Source: Alphaproteobacteria bacterium
Lineage (GTDB): Bacteria > Pseudomonadota > Alphaproteobacteria > Oceanibaculales > Oceanibaculaceae
Reading direction: 5' to 3'
Assembly: GCA_018823745.1 (NCBI GenBank)
Contig: JAHJHR010000016.1
Location: 124,001 to 188,000 of the forward strand
Length of the DNA: 64,000 bases
The position numbers were made by a program, and so were the translations under genes. Shown in pieces: positions 54,424-63,796 of this stretch. The notes beneath the pieces are model-generated. The model had not been told where the DNA came from, did no database searches, and saw only the letters and a list, made by a program, of their open reading frames with translations. Numbering within the stretch: position 1 is the first letter of the stretch; each line of letters starts with the position of its first letter.

Positions 54424-56097
54424 TCAGAACAGCCCTTCGATCTGGCCGCTCGCATTCACGAAGATTGCGTTGGCGGCGGGCGTGCGGGGCAGGCCCGGCA
54501 TGGTCATGATCTCGCCGCAGATGACGACGATGAACTCGGCGCCCGCTGACAGCCGCACCTCGCGGATCGGCACGATATGGCCGGACGGCGCGCCCTTGGC
54601 CGTGGCGTCGGTGGAGAAGCTGTACTGCGTCTTGGCGATGCAGACCGGGAAATGCCCGAAGCCATCGGCCTCCAGCTGCTCGAAGCGCTTCATGACGGCG
54701 GCATCGGCGGCGATGTCCTCGGCACCATAGATGGTGCGCGCCACCTTCTGTACCTTCTCGAACAAGGGCAGGCTGTCTTCATAGATCGGCTGGAAACGCG
54801 CCGTGCCGCCATCCGCCAACTCGGCGACGCGATGCGCCATCGCCTCGATGCCGGCCCCGCCCTCGGCCCAGTGGTTGTTCAGGAAGCAATCGACGCCCAG
54901 CGCCCGGCAATAGGCCGTCACGGCGTCGCTCTCGGCCGCCGTGTCGCTGGTGAATTTGTTGATGCCGACGACGACCGGCACGCCGTATTTCTGCACATTC
55001 TCGATATGCCGGCCGAGATTGGCGAGACCGACCTGAACGGCGGCGACATTCTCCTGCCCCAGCTGGTCCTTCGCCACGCCGCCATGCATCTTCAGCGCCC
55101 GGATGGTGGCGACCACGACAGCCGCCGCCGGGGCGAGCCCGGCCTTGCGGCATTTGATGTCGAAGAATTTCTCCGCCCCCAGATCGGCGCCGAAGCCGGC
55201 CTCGGTGACCACGTAATCGGCCATTTTCAGGGCCGCCTTCGTGGCGATGACCGAGTTGCAGCCATGCGCGATATTGGCGAAGGGGCCGCCATGCACGAAG
55301 GCCGGGCTGTTCTCCAGCGTCTGCACCAGATTGGGCATCAGCGCATCGCGCAGCAGCGCCGTCATCGGACCGGCGGCCATCAGCTCCGCCGCGCGCACCG
55401 GCCGGCGGTCGCGGGTATAGCCGATGACGATGCGGCCCAGCCGCGCGGTCAGGTCTTCCATATCCGTCGCCAGGCAGAAGATCGCCATCACCTCGGACGC
55501 CACCACGATGTCGAAGCCATCCTCGCGCGGATAGCCATTGGCCACCCCGCCCAGAGAGCTGACGATCTGGCGCAGCGCCCGGTCATTCATATCAACCACC
55601 CGGCGCCAGCTGACGCGGCGCGTGTCGATGCCGATCTCGTTGCCCCAGTAGATGTGGTTGTCGATCAGCGCCGCCAGCAGGTTGTTTGCCGCTGCAATGG
55701 CGTGAAAATCGCCGGTGAAATGCAGGTTGATGTCTTCCATCGGCACGACCTGGGCATAACCGCCGCCCGCCGCCCCGCCCTTCATGCCGAAGCACGGGCC
55801 AAGGCTGGGCTCACGCAGGGCGATCACCGTCTTGCGGCCGATCCGGTTCAGCCCGTCGCCCAGACCGACGGTCGTCGTGGTCTTGCCCTCGCCCGCCGGG
55901 GTCGGCGTCATGGCCGTCACCAGGATCAGCCGGCCATCCGGACGGTCCTTCAGCGAGGCGATATAGCCGAGATCGATCTTCGCCTTGGTCGGGCCATAGC
56001 GATACAGCCGGTCGGCCGGGATACCGATGCCGGCTGCGACCTCCTCGATCGGCTTCAGGCGCGCTTCGCGGGCGATTTCGATGTCGGATTTCACCAT
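54424..56097 (-). CDS. fhs: formate-tetrahydrofolate ligase
   Basis: A 557-residue ATP-dependent enzyme making 10-formyl-THF from formate. The P-loop [33 protein letters not shown] and the [16 protein letters not shown] stretch are all present. It supplies one-carbon units. The start at 56097 ([11 protein letters not shown]) fits the family; a longer reading adds 42 unrelated residues. It is a stand-alone gene converging on the HDAC-like gene with 7 bases between stops. Confidence 0.95.
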   Translation of the reverse strand: MVKSDIEIAREARLKPIEEVAAGIGIPADRLYRYGPTKAKIDLGYIASLKDRPDGRLILVTAMTPTPAGEGKTTTTVGLGDGLNRIGRKTVIALREPSLGPCFGMKGGAAGGGYAQVVPMEDINLHFTGDFHAIAAANNLLAALIDNHIYWGNEIGIDTRRVSWRRVVDMNDRALRQIVSSLGGVANGYPREDGFDIVVASEVMAIFCLATDMEDLTARLGRIVIGYTRDRRPVRAAELMAAGPMTALLRDALMPNLVQTLENSPAFVHGGPFANIAHGCNSVIATKAALKMADYVVTEAGFGADLGAEKFFDIKCRKAGLAPAAAVVVATIRALKMHGGVAKDQLGQENVAAVQVGLANLGRHIENVQKYGVPVVVGINKFTSDTAAESDAVTAYCRALGVDCFLNNHWAEGGAGIEAMAHRVAELADGGTARFQPIYEDSLPLFEKVQKVARTIYGAEDIAADAAVMKRFEQLEADGFGHFPVCIAKTQYSFSTDATAKGAPSGHIVPIREVRLSAGAEFIVVICGEIMTMPGLPRTPAANAIFVNASGQIEGLF

Positions 56098-56316
56098 GGG
56101 GAGTTCCTTTTTGCGGGCGCGTTGATGGTGCTGCGCTTCTTCGCTGGTGTCGGATATAAAGCCGGGCCAAACTATGGCGAAGCCGCCGGGGCGCGTCCAG
56201 CGCTGTCCCCACAGAGCGGGCATTAAGATTCTTTAAACGAATACAGCCTACAGCAGGGTATTCGGGGCGGTTTTCGCCGTTGCCGATACGGGCATGATGA
56301 GCGGGGAGAGCAGAGT

Positions 56317-56853
56317 ATGAGTGCGCCGACAGACCTGAAACCGGAGATTCTGAAGCTTTTCGCCTTCACTCAGAAAATCCGCCACGAACTCGCCTCGATC
56401 CGGACACCCGGCGCCAGCGAGGAAGACCGGTTCAATTCCATGTCGCAGGAGCTGGATGCCATCATCCACGCGACAGAGGAGGCAACCAACGCCATTCTCA
56501 GCAGCGTCGAGGCCATCGACACGCTGGCCCAGGAAGTCCGCGCCCTCGCCCCCGACAACAAGCCGATCACCAAGAAGCTGGACGCCATCGGCGACCGCAT
56601 CGGCACGGTGTTCGAGGCCTGCTCCTTTCAGGACATCACCGGCCAGCGGGTGTCCAAGGTGGTGACGTCGCTGAAATTCATCGATGAGAAGCTGAACACC
56701 ATGGTCAGCCTGTGGGGCAAGGACGAGCTGGCCCGGCTGTCAAAGGAGATCGGCGACGAGGAAGGCCGTACCGGCGATGCCGCCCTGTTGAACGGCCCGC
56801 AGCTGAAGGGCCAGGGCGTCAGCCAGGACGATATCGACCGGCTGTTCGACTAG
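56317..56853 (+). CDS. cheZ: protein phosphatase CheZ
   Basis: A 178-residue helical protein that removes phosphate from CheY-P to reset flagellar rotation. The long central helices and the active-site segment EACSFQDITGQRVSKVV (about 107-123, with the catalytic Gln) are typical, and the C-terminal QDDIDRLFD is the CheY-binding tail. It lies alone, away from any chemotaxis operon. GGGGAGAG is a fair ribosome site. It overlaps the convergent membrane protein gene by 4 bases. Confidence 0.88.
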   Translation: MSAPTDLKPEILKLFAFTQKIRHELASIRTPGASEEDRFNSMSQELDAIIHATEEATNAILSSVEAIDTLAQEVRALAPDNKPITKKLDAIGDRIGTVFEACSFQDITGQRVSKVVTSLKFIDEKLNTMVSLWGKDELARLSKEIGDEEGRTGDAALLNGPQLKGQGVSQDDIDRLFD

Positions 56854-57149
56854 CTGATCGCCCAGCCGATCAGGAAAGCGCCGATCACAAGCTGGAAAAT
56901 CCCGCCGATGATCGAGGCGCGGATGAAGGATTGTACCGCGCCGATCAGGAAGAACACGCCCAGCGCCAGCAGAACCCAGCTGAACAGCGTCGCATCCGAC
57001 ATGCCGACGCCATCGGCCACGCCGCCGAAGAAATCGTCGAAGACATTGCCCAGCGAGGCGACGATGCCGAGCACGCCACTGGCTATCCAGGCCAGGATAT
57101 TCCCGATGGCCTCACCGGCATCGCGGAGCAGATTCACTTCCAGCATCAT
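56850..57149 (-). CDS. small membrane protein, unknown family
   Basis: A 99-residue protein with two or three hydrophobic stretches (about 16-38, 53-72 and 77-98). I do not recognise the family. AAGGAA precedes the two start ATGs by a few bases. It overlaps the cheZ stop by 4 bases in convergent orientation. The hydrophobic pattern and ribosome site support coding. Confidence 0.6.
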   Translation of the reverse strand: MMLEVNLLRDAGEAIGNILAWIASGVLGIVASLGNVFDDFFGGVADGVGMSDATLFSWVLLALGVFFLIGAVQSFIRASIIGGIFQLVIGAFLIGWAIS

Positions 57150-57323
57150 TTGCCATTCCTTGCATCAGGACGCCTATCAGTCGGCGCTGATAACGCCTGA
57201 GAGCCCCCGTAAAGGCAACCGAATCCTTAAAACTCTGGATAGGCACAATTGAATCAATGCTTAACGGTTCATTTATCACCTTCTGTCAGAATGCCAAGGG
57301 TTGGATGCTAACGGAAAAGGCCA

Positions 57324-57692
57324 ATGGCCATGTTACTCGCCACGCTGAAGAATATGCTGATGACCGACGAAAAGCGCGTCGCGCCCCGGGTGGAAACGGG
57401 TAATGCCTGTCTCATCGAACTGGACGGCAAGACTTATCCGATGAAGAACTGGAGTGCGACCGGCGTCTATTTCGGTCCCTATGACGGCGACATCGTGCCC
57501 CGTCAGAAGCTGTACCTGCGCGTGCTGGTGAAGGATGAGGTGTTCGACATCGACTTCCCCGCCGAGGCCGTCGTGGCTCGCGTGCAGGACGGCATGGTCG
57601 GTGCGTATTTCTGGAAGCTGAATCCGGGCTTTAAGAAGCAGATCTACAAATATTTCAGCCATTACCGGGAAGAGCGCGGCGACGAATATTGA
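57324..57692 (+). CDS. PilZ domain protein
   Basis: A 122-residue single-domain c-di-GMP receptor candidate. The first motif appears as E-K-R-V-A-P-R (residues about 16-22, RxxxR form) and the second as NWSATGVYFGPY (about 42-53). The end YFSHYRE resembles IGYYEKK in the PilZ protein at 11034, so these are paralogues. It lies between cheZ and a histidine kinase gene, with a motility link that is inference. An ATG two codons inside is an alternative start. Confidence 0.82.
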   Translation: MAMLLATLKNMLMTDEKRVAPRVETGNACLIELDGKTYPMKNWSATGVYFGPYDGDIVPRQKLYLRVLVKDEVFDIDFPAEAVVARVQDGMVGAYFWKLNPGFKKQIYKYFSHYREERGDEY

Positions 57693-57703
57693 GTCGTAGC
57701 CGG

Positions 57704-59221
57704 TCAACCAGCGTCGTTGATGGCGCAACTGCCTGAGGGCAGGATGCATTTCGCCGGCAGGAAAACCGATACCGTCGTGCCGATATCGACCACGCTGGTG
57801 ATCTTCAGGCGGCCGCCATGCAGATCGACCAGCGATTTGGCAACGGCCAGCCCCAGCCCCGTCCCGTCTGGCGCGTGCATTGAGCCCCCCTGCACCTGTT
57901 CGAAGGGCACCACCACACGCGCGATCTGTTCCGCCGGAATGCCGATGCCGGTATCGCTGACAGACAGCGTCAGCCCGTCCTGATCGCGTCCGGCCTGGAC
58001 GGTGACACGCCCGCCATCCCGCGTGAACTTCACCGCGTTGGAGAGAAGATTCAGCAGAATCTGCTTCAACGCGCGCTGGTCGGCCCAGAGTTGCGGCAGA
58101 TTCGGCGCCATGTCCGATACCAGCGCGATGCAGTGCTGTTCTGCCCGGCCGCGCAGCAATTGTAGGCAATCATCGATCAGCGCACCCAGATCGAAAGCGG
58201 ATTCATTCAGCTCGTATTTGCCCGCCTCAATCTTCGCGGTATCGAGAATATCGTTGATGATGTGCAGCAGGAACGCGCCGCTTTCCCGGATATGCCGCGC
58301 ATATTCCGGATAGCGCGGATTGCCCAGCGCGCCGAACATCTGCGTTTCCATCACCTCGGCAAACCCGATGATGGCATTCAGCGGCGTGCGCAGCTCATGG
58401 CTCATCTTGGCCAGGAAATCGCTCTTGGCGCGGCTCGCCAGCTCCGCCATTTCCTTGGCGTGCTGCAATTCCCGCTCCTTGCGCTTCTGCTCGGTCAGAT
58501 GAAAAATTGTGCCGATCAGGCCGGCCACCGCACCACGCGAATCATGATAGGCGGATTTCTGCACCATGATATCGCGCCAGGTGCCGTCGGGGCCTCGCTC
58601 GCGCACCTCGTAGATGGCCAGCGGCTCCTTGCCGCCCAGAATGCGGCGGTCGGTTTCACGATGTTCCGGCAATTGGCCGATCGGTCCCAGTTCGACGGCG
58701 GTAAGTCCGATGATCTCCTCCCGGGTCAGGCCGAGATGGATCTCATAGGCGGTATTGCAATCGACGAAGCGTCCCTCCCTGTCCTTGTAGAAGACGGGTG
58801 TGGGAATCGCATTCAGCAGGCCGTCGGGCATCAGTTCGGTGGCGCGCAGCGGATCGAAGCGGGCCGCCTGCGAGGCCGAGCGCGGGAAGCGCAGCAGATA
58901 GTATCGGCCCGCCGTGCCCTCAGGGGAGGCGAAGGCTGTGATCATCAGGGTCGCCGGCAGCCCGCCGGTATCCCGGATGGTCACGACCCGTGGCACCTCC
59001 ACCACCAGCTCATCGAGAAGCCCCCGCAACAAAGCGGTGTCCTCCGAGCGCAGCATGACGGAAAGCGGGCGTGAATCCGAGGCCTGCTCGGCGATCCCGA
59101 AGCGGACGGCGCAGGCGGTATTGATCAGGCGCAGGATAAAGCGGCGATCCTCGGAGACGCTGACCAGAGCCGCCGGCTCGTCGCTTCGACCGAACACCGC
59201 CCTGAACAGACTGGCCGCCAT
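57704..59221 (-). CDS. PAS-domain sensor histidine kinase (PleC/DivJ-like)
   Basis: A 505-residue cytoplasmic kinase. Residues about 1-115 are a degenerate PAS-like unit, about 130-245 a clear PAS domain (FYKDREGRFVDCNTAYE and the PAC-type LIGTIFHLTEQKR). The dimerisation helix has SHELRTPLNAIIGFAEVM with His275. N-box LNLLSNAVKF, G1 DTGIGI and G2 GTGLGLAVAK are complete, so it is active. No receiver domain is attached and no response regulator gene is next to it, so its partner is unknown. Confidence 0.88.
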   Translation of the reverse strand: MAASLFRAVFGRSDEPAALVSVSEDRRFILRLINTACAVRFGIAEQASDSRPLSVMLRSEDTALLRGLLDELVVEVPRVVTIRDTGGLPATLMITAFASPEGTAGRYYLLRFPRSASQAARFDPLRATELMPDGLLNAIPTPVFYKDREGRFVDCNTAYEIHLGLTREEIIGLTAVELGPIGQLPEHRETDRRILGGKEPLAIYEVRERGPDGTWRDIMVQKSAYHDSRGAVAGLIGTIFHLTEQKRKERELQHAKEMAELASRAKSDFLAKMSHELRTPLNAIIGFAEVMETQMFGALGNPRYPEYARHIRESGAFLLHIINDILDTAKIEAGKYELNESAFDLGALIDDCLQLLRGRAEQHCIALVSDMAPNLPQLWADQRALKQILLNLLSNAVKFTRDGGRVTVQAGRDQDGLTLSVSDTGIGIPAEQIARVVVPFEQVQGGSMHAPDGTGLGLAVAKSLVDLHGGRLKITSVVDIGTTVSVFLPAKCILPSGSCAINDAG

Positions 59222-59241
59222 AAATCCTGCCTTTTGGCCAG

Positions 59242-59265
59242 AAGGGCGGCCGTTTGGCCGCCCTT
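59242..59265. other. stem-loop between gamma-glutamyltransferase and kinase genes
   Basis: AAGGGCGGCC and GGCCGCCCTT form a perfect 10-bp stem with a GTTT loop, 21 bases upstream of the kinase start and about 70 bases downstream of the gamma-glutamyltransferase stop. It may mark the end of that transcript, although the following T-run is short on either strand. Confidence 0.5.
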
Positions 59266-59334
59266 TGTTGCCGGATACATTCGTTACGCCGAGTGTTCCT
59301 CAAGACAGTTAATTAAGTATTAATTCGGGCCCGA

Positions 59335-60888
59335 TCATGCCCCGATGGCGGCCGCAGCCGGTGAATTTACATGCGCCGCACCGACGCACATATCGCCGTC
59401 GCGCAGTACGACCAGCGGGGTGGCGTAGACAGCGGGGAAGCTGGTGGCCTCTGCCGGGGTCACCGTGCCAACGGCAGCCAGCGCCTGCATCACTGCAGGC
59501 TCCAGCCGGGGATCGGCTTCCAGCTTTTCCGGATTGTCGACATTGATGCGCGGTGCGTGCATCGCTGCCTCCAGATCCAGCCCGCGATCAACCAGCAGAG
59601 AGGTCAGCTGGAACATCGCCGGAAAGATGCGCCGACCGCCCGAGGCACCCATGCCGAACCAGGGCTCCCCGTCCCGCGTCACCACCACCGGGCACATATT
59701 GGACAAGGGACGCTTGCCGCCCGCGAGCGAGTTCGGCCGGCCGGGACGCGGATCAAACCAGTTGATGCCGTTATTCATCAGGATACCGGTCTGCGGCAGC
59801 ACCACCTTGGAGCCGAAGACCGAGAGCAGTGTATTCGTAACGACAACGATATTGCCCTCGCCATCCATGACCGAGAAATGCGTGGTGCAGCCCTGGCCAG
59901 CCATGTCGCCGTCATGGCCCATGGTTTCCAGCCGGTGGCGATAGGAACCCGCCAGCGCCTGGGCATAGGCGGCGAAGGCAGCACCATCGGTCACGCCCTT
60001 GCCCAGTTCGGCCGGCAAACGCCCCAGGGCGTTGGCAAAGGTCGGACCGGCATTCAGGCCGGGCAACAGATGGATGGTCGCACCGGCACGCTCATGCGCG
60101 GTCGGCTTGGTCCAATGCGCCTTGTAGGCGGCCAGATCGTCGGCAGCCAGGAAACCGTCGCCTGCCTTCATGTCGGCAGCGATCTTTGCGGCGATATCGC
60201 CTTCGTAGAAATCGCGCCGTCCGGCCGTCGCCAGATGCGCCAGCGTGTCGGCCAGATTGCCCATATCCAGCGTCACCGGCAGGCCCTCGCCCTGGGCCGG
60301 GGGCAAGCCGTTCGGCAAATAGACCTTCGCCGCCGCCTCGTATTCACGGATCGTCGGTGCTTCATTGGCAATGCGCAGGATCGACCACCAATCGACCGGA
60401 TGTCCCTGTTTCGCCGCAGCAATCGCAGGCTGCATCAGCGTCGCCCAAGGCCGCGTGCCGAATTTCTCCAGCGCCAGGCCGAAGCCGTCCACAGCACCCG
60501 GAACCGCGACGGCCAGATAGCCCTTCAGATTCTTGCCGCCCTTTACCGCCGGCCAGCCGAACAGGTCGGCATCATTGCCGGCCGTGGCCAGTGGATAGGC
60601 GGCGGGGTCCAGCCGCTTCGGCGCGATCATCGCGAAGTCGATGGCGTGGACCGTCTTTTCCTTGGCGCTGTAGATCATCATGTAGCCGCCACCGCCCAGA
60701 CCGCTCATCCAGGGCTCATAGACCGACAGCGCAAAGCCCGTCGCCACCGCCGCATCGACGGCATTGCCGCCATCGCGCAGCACTTCTGCGCCGACGGCTG
60801 CTGCCCGTGCGCTCTGCGAGGCGACCACGCCCATTTTGGATCGGACGACCGGCTTGGTGATCGTCCAGTTCTCGATACGCGACTGCAT
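59335..60888 (-). CDS. gamma-glutamyltransferase family protein
   Basis: A 517-residue Ntn hydrolase. The proenzyme is expected to self-cleave before Thr335 in GCTTHFSVMDGEGN, the standard catalytic start. AAVATGFALSVYEPWMSGLGGGG and NNGINWFDPRPGRPNS are also family features. No signal peptide is present, so the enzyme is probably cytoplasmic, unlike classical Ggt. Members cleave gamma-glutamyl or acyl-amino acid bonds. It begins 9 bases after the aminotransferase stop, so the two are an operon. Confidence 0.87.
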   Translation of the reverse strand: MQSRIENWTITKPVVRSKMGVVASQSARAAAVGAEVLRDGGNAVDAAVATGFALSVYEPWMSGLGGGGYMMIYSAKEKTVHAIDFAMIAPKRLDPAAYPLATAGNDADLFGWPAVKGGKNLKGYLAVAVPGAVDGFGLALEKFGTRPWATLMQPAIAAAKQGHPVDWWSILRIANEAPTIREYEAAAKVYLPNGLPPAQGEGLPVTLDMGNLADTLAHLATAGRRDFYEGDIAAKIAADMKAGDGFLAADDLAAYKAHWTKPTAHERAGATIHLLPGLNAGPTFANALGRLPAELGKGVTDGAAFAAYAQALAGSYRHRLETMGHDGDMAGQGCTTHFSVMDGEGNIVVVTNTLLSVFGSKVVLPQTGILMNNGINWFDPRPGRPNSLAGGKRPLSNMCPVVVTRDGEPWFGMGASGGRRIFPAMFQLTSLLVDRGLDLEAAMHAPRINVDNPEKLEADPRLEPAVMQALAAVGTVTPAEATSFPAVYATPLVVLRDGDMCVGAAHVNSPAAAAIGA

Positions 60889-60897
60889 GATGATTCC

Positions 60898-61821
60898 TTA
60901 GGAGAGATGGCTGAGATACTGGCCCATGAAGTCGAAATCGACCGATTGGGCATAGGCGTCGATAAGCTTGCGGGTGACCGGGCCGGGCACCTTGCCATCA
61001 CCGATGGTGCGCCCGTTGATGCTGCGCACCGGGCAGATGCACAGCGAGGTGGAGGTGAGGAACATCTCATCCGCCGTATACGCGTCGTACAGATCGATAT
61101 CCGCCTCGGCGAAGGGCACGCCGGTCTTTTCCGCCATGTCGATGGTGTGCTGGCGGCTGATGCCGGGCAGCACGAAGCGGGCGCGCGGCGTCAGCAACCG
61201 GCCATCGCTGACGACGAAGACATTGCTGCCCTGGCCCTCGCAGAGATTGCCGTCGTGGTCCAGCAACACGGCCCAGGCCTCGGCGTCCTGCGCGCGGGCC
61301 TCCAGATCAGCGAGAATGAGGTTGATGTAGTTATGCGTCTTGGCGCGCGGGCTCATCGCATCGGGCGGGGTGCGGCGCACCGAGGGCACGACGACATCGA
61401 TGCCGTCACGATACAGCGGCGCACGATGCTTCAGCGGCAGCGGCAGGCATTCGATGATGACCGTCGGCCCGGCATTCTGGGTGCCGGAGAAGCTTTCACC
61501 GACACCGCGCGAGATGCGCTGGCCCAGCCAGTAATCCTCGTTCTTGCCAATCAGGTGCAAATTGCGCTCCAGCACTTCCTCGGACAGGCGCATCATTTCC
61601 TTGGGTGCCATCTGCGGATCGATCTTCAGATAGGCGAGCGATTTGTACAGCCGGTCGACATGCTCCTGCAGGCGGAAAATCCTGTGGCCAAAGGTGCGGG
61701 TCATGTCGAAGACCGCATCACCATATTTGAAGCCGCGGTCGCGGAACGGGATCAGCACCTGGCTTTCCGGCACGATCTTGCCGTTGAAATAGGCCACGCG
61801 TTCATTGGCGAGGGCACTCAT
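60898..61821 (-). CDS. class IV aminotransferase
   Basis: A 307-residue PLP enzyme. YFNGKIVPESQVLIPFRDRGFKYGDAVFD opens the fold, AKTHNYINLILA carries the PLP lysine, and EGQGSNVFVV with TPRARFVLPGISRQ follow. These fit the branched-chain/D-amino acid transaminase fold. The operon with a gamma-glutamyltransferase-type gene suggests transamination of a released amino acid or gamma-glutamyl derivative. The start at 61821 removes an upstream, unconvincing 33-residue leader. About 220 bases of gap to the next gene contain no gene. Confidence 0.85.
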   Translation of the reverse strand: MSALANERVAYFNGKIVPESQVLIPFRDRGFKYGDAVFDMTRTFGHRIFRLQEHVDRLYKSLAYLKIDPQMAPKEMMRLSEEVLERNLHLIGKNEDYWLGQRISRGVGESFSGTQNAGPTVIIECLPLPLKHRAPLYRDGIDVVVPSVRRTPPDAMSPRAKTHNYINLILADLEARAQDAEAWAVLLDHDGNLCEGQGSNVFVVSDGRLLTPRARFVLPGISRQHTIDMAEKTGVPFAEADIDLYDAYTADEMFLTSTSLCICPVRSINGRTIGDGKVPGPVTRKLIDAYAQSVDFDFMGQYLSHLS

Positions 61822-62041
61822 GAATATCTCCCCTGTTCTGTCGGCGGCGTTTTGGAAATTCAGGGGTATTGAAGGGGAAGCAGCGGGTCCGCGCAATGCA
61901 AACCCGGCACATGTCACCATGACAATGCATATGGCAGCCCTGCGTCTGCTGCACTGACAGCGCCGTCACGCAGGGGTGACTGGATGTGAGCCAGGCTTGC
62001 GGGCATGCTGTCCGGCATAGAAGTCAGACGGGGAGGCAACA

Positions 62042-62524
62042 ATGCGCCGTTTCATCCTGGGCGGGATCGTGCTTGCGGTGACGCATGGCGGCGCGCTGGC
62101 CATCGGCTTCGCACTGGGCGTCTACCTGCTGCCGATCCTGACCGCGCCGAAATCGCCCGACGCCGCAGCCTTGCGCGAGCAGGCACAGGCGGCGGTCTTC
62201 ACCGGCAATTTCCAGCGCGATCTGCGCGGCAGCGACTTCCTGCACTGGGGCGAGGGCAGTGTGAGCATCGCGCCGACGCGAATCGTGCATGAGGGAAAGC
62301 TGGCACCCGGACCGGACTACAAGGTCTATCTCCTCGACCGGTTCGTCGAGCATGAGGAGGAATTTCTGCCTATCAAACACACCGCCCGACTGGTCGGCGA
62401 TGTGAAGAGCTTTGACGGCTTCGTCCTCGATGTGCCACCGGGCATTGATCCGGCCGCCTACACCACGATCCTCATCTGGTGCGAAGCCTTTTCCGAATTC
62501 ATCACGGCGGCACGCTACCGGTAA
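62042..62524 (+). CDS. DM13 domain protein, membrane-anchored
   Basis: A 160-residue protein. An N-terminal membrane anchor (about 3-33) precedes a DM13 domain (about 50-158), known from TIGR/Pfam electron-transfer-type DM13 domains. The Cys in ILIWCEAFSEFITAARYR near the C-terminus is the family's conserved residue. The function is unproven; redox activity was proposed for the family. It lies about 1.2 kb upstream of the RiPP precursor in the same direction, separated by one gene. Confidence 0.75.
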   Translation: MRRFILGGIVLAVTHGGALAIGFALGVYLLPILTAPKSPDAAALREQAQAAVFTGNFQRDLRGSDFLHWGEGSVSIAPTRIVHEGKLAPGPDYKVYLLDRFVEHEEEFLPIKHTARLVGDVKSFDGFVLDVPPGIDPAAYTTILIWCEAFSEFITAARYR

Positions 62525-62619
62525 CGGGACAAGCCCCGGCTGTCATCCGGCGCCGATGATGGTAGTTTGCTGTCGGTCGCATACGGCCCCGCCCGACTGT
62601 AAATTCGGAGAACAGCAAA

Positions 62620-63189
62620 ATGTCGCTCTGCCGGTTCCTTGTCTGCCTGGGCGTGCTGCTGGCCACGCCAGCTCTGGCGCAGCAGGGCAATCAGGCGCCT
62701 GCAACTGCCGACCCCGCACTCTGCGCCCGGCTGCCCGGCGGCAATGCGCCGATTGACCGGATTGCCCGGCTCGGCGGCGAATTATCGGTGAAGAGCCTGA
62801 ACCTCACTTACTTCGGCAAGCGGCTCTCCGAATTGACATCGGCGGATTTCGACCAGATCGAAGGCATCACCCGCCAGTGCAGGGGGGGCGATCCGGCCGC
62901 GCTGGAAACCGTGAAGGTCTTCCGCGAGAAAGTCTCCAACGCCAATCAGGCGCGTCAGGTCGCAGCGCGCTGGATCCGCGAGCGGCAGGCCGAGATCAAG
63001 AAGATGGGCACCAGCAGCAAGGATCTGGAGCGGTTGCAGGTGATGTGGGCGGAAATGCTGGCCCGCTCCGAGGAAATGCTGCCCGCCGACCGGGCGCCGC
63101 TGGCCCGCGATATCGTCGTGAAGCAGGACCAGATCTATGCCGGCACGGCAGTACCGCCGCCACCACCGGTCTGGGTGCCTAAACGATAG
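62620..63189 (+). CDS. secreted hypothetical protein
   Basis: A 189-residue protein with a signal peptide (cleavage near ALAQQ, about residue 21). The mature part is helical and charged (KSLNLTYFGKRLSELTSADFDQIEGITRQC, then WIRERQAEIKKMGTSSKDLERL), ends in a proline stretch before WVPKR, and has two Cys that may pair. I do not recognise the family. A fair ribosome site, GGAGAA, precedes the ATG. It is directly upstream of the precursor gene. Confidence 0.65.
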   Translation: MSLCRFLVCLGVLLATPALAQQGNQAPATADPALCARLPGGNAPIDRIARLGGELSVKSLNLTYFGKRLSELTSADFDQIEGITRQCRGGDPAALETVKVFREKVSNANQARQVAARWIRERQAEIKKMGTSSKDLERLQVMWAEMLARSEEMLPADRAPLARDIVVKQDQIYAGTAVPPPPPVWVPKR

Positions 63190-63194
63190 GTAAC

Positions 63195-63223
63195 TTGACC
63201 ATTTTCCAGCCGGATCGCAGATT
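63195..63223 (+). promoter_or_regulatory. possible promoter of the RiPP precursor gene
   Basis: TTGACC (63195-63200) is followed after 17 bases by CAGATT, overlapping GATTAT with a 19-base spacing. It lies about 55 bases before the precursor start. The -35 box is good and the -10 box is weak. Confidence 0.35.
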
Positions 63224-63277
63224 ATCTGGCGATCCAGCGATGTTGTCCAAAATGGACGTGCCCGAAGGGACATCGAT

Positions 63278-63718
63278 ATGTCGGTGATGAAGAGCCCCGG
63301 CCCCCGGTTTGAAGAGCTCCACACCCAGGATGTGGCAACCAAGCTTCGGGATATCTGCGTCCGGGCCACGATGGATTCGGCTTTCCGCGCCCGCGTGCAA
63401 AGCGACCCCAAAGGCGTGATGGCGGAATTCGGCCTGAAGCTGGCGCCCGGCGTGCATGTCATCATTGTTCCCGCCTCGCCGGAGCATCTGGCCGCCGCCT
63501 TTGCCGGCACCACGCGGGAGGAATTGCGCCTGCCGGTCATCAACCGGCAGGGCGGGGCCGATACCGACGCTGCCCTGGACGATGCCGAACTGGAGGATGT
63601 GACCGGCGGCGCGGAGACGATCCAGAACCAATATCAGGGTTTGCCGCTGGAAAGCATGATCTCCGGCCCGCTGAACAGCTATTTCAGCAGTCATTTCGAG
63701 AATTACCAGCACCCCTAG
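63278..63718 (+). CDS. NHLP-leader (nitrile-hydratase-like) RiPP precursor peptide
   Basis: A 146-residue precursor. Residues about 15-111 match the leader family related to the alpha subunit of nitrile hydratase: CVRATMDSAFRARVQSDPK, then FGLKLAPGVHVIIVPASPEH, LPV, and the acidic LDDAELEDVTGG that ends at Gly110-Gly111, where a C39-type protease would cut. The core of 35 residues (112-146) has no Cys, five Ser, one Thr and three Tyr, so it is not a lanthipeptide by the usual chemistry. AAGGGA lies 7 bases before the ATG. The next gene is cut by the window edge. The modification and product are unknown. Confidence 0.85.
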   Translation: MSVMKSPGPRFEELHTQDVATKLRDICVRATMDSAFRARVQSDPKGVMAEFGLKLAPGVHVIIVPASPEHLAAAFAGTTREELRLPVINRQGGADTDAALDDAELEDVTGGAETIQNQYQGLPLESMISGPLNSYFSSHFENYQHP

Positions 63719-63796
63719 CGCGCCATCCCCCGATAGGCCGCTTTCCGCGAAAAGACTGGCACGAGGGCAACAGGCCCTACATTATCATCTGCCGTA

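Noticed and set aside
59371..61872. A very long open frame on the plus strand (over 800 codons) across the gamma-glutamyltransferase and aminotransferase genes
   Set aside because: It is antisense to two clear enzyme genes, has low-complexity Arg/Gln/His-rich content and no family signature; it stays open because of the high GC content.
63278..63718. Calling the precursor a lanthipeptide or a true nitrile hydratase subunit
   Set aside because: The core has no Cys, which excludes lanthionines and thiazoles; the chain lacks the metal-binding CxxCSC motif of nitrile hydratase and ends in a Gly-Gly leader plus a short core.
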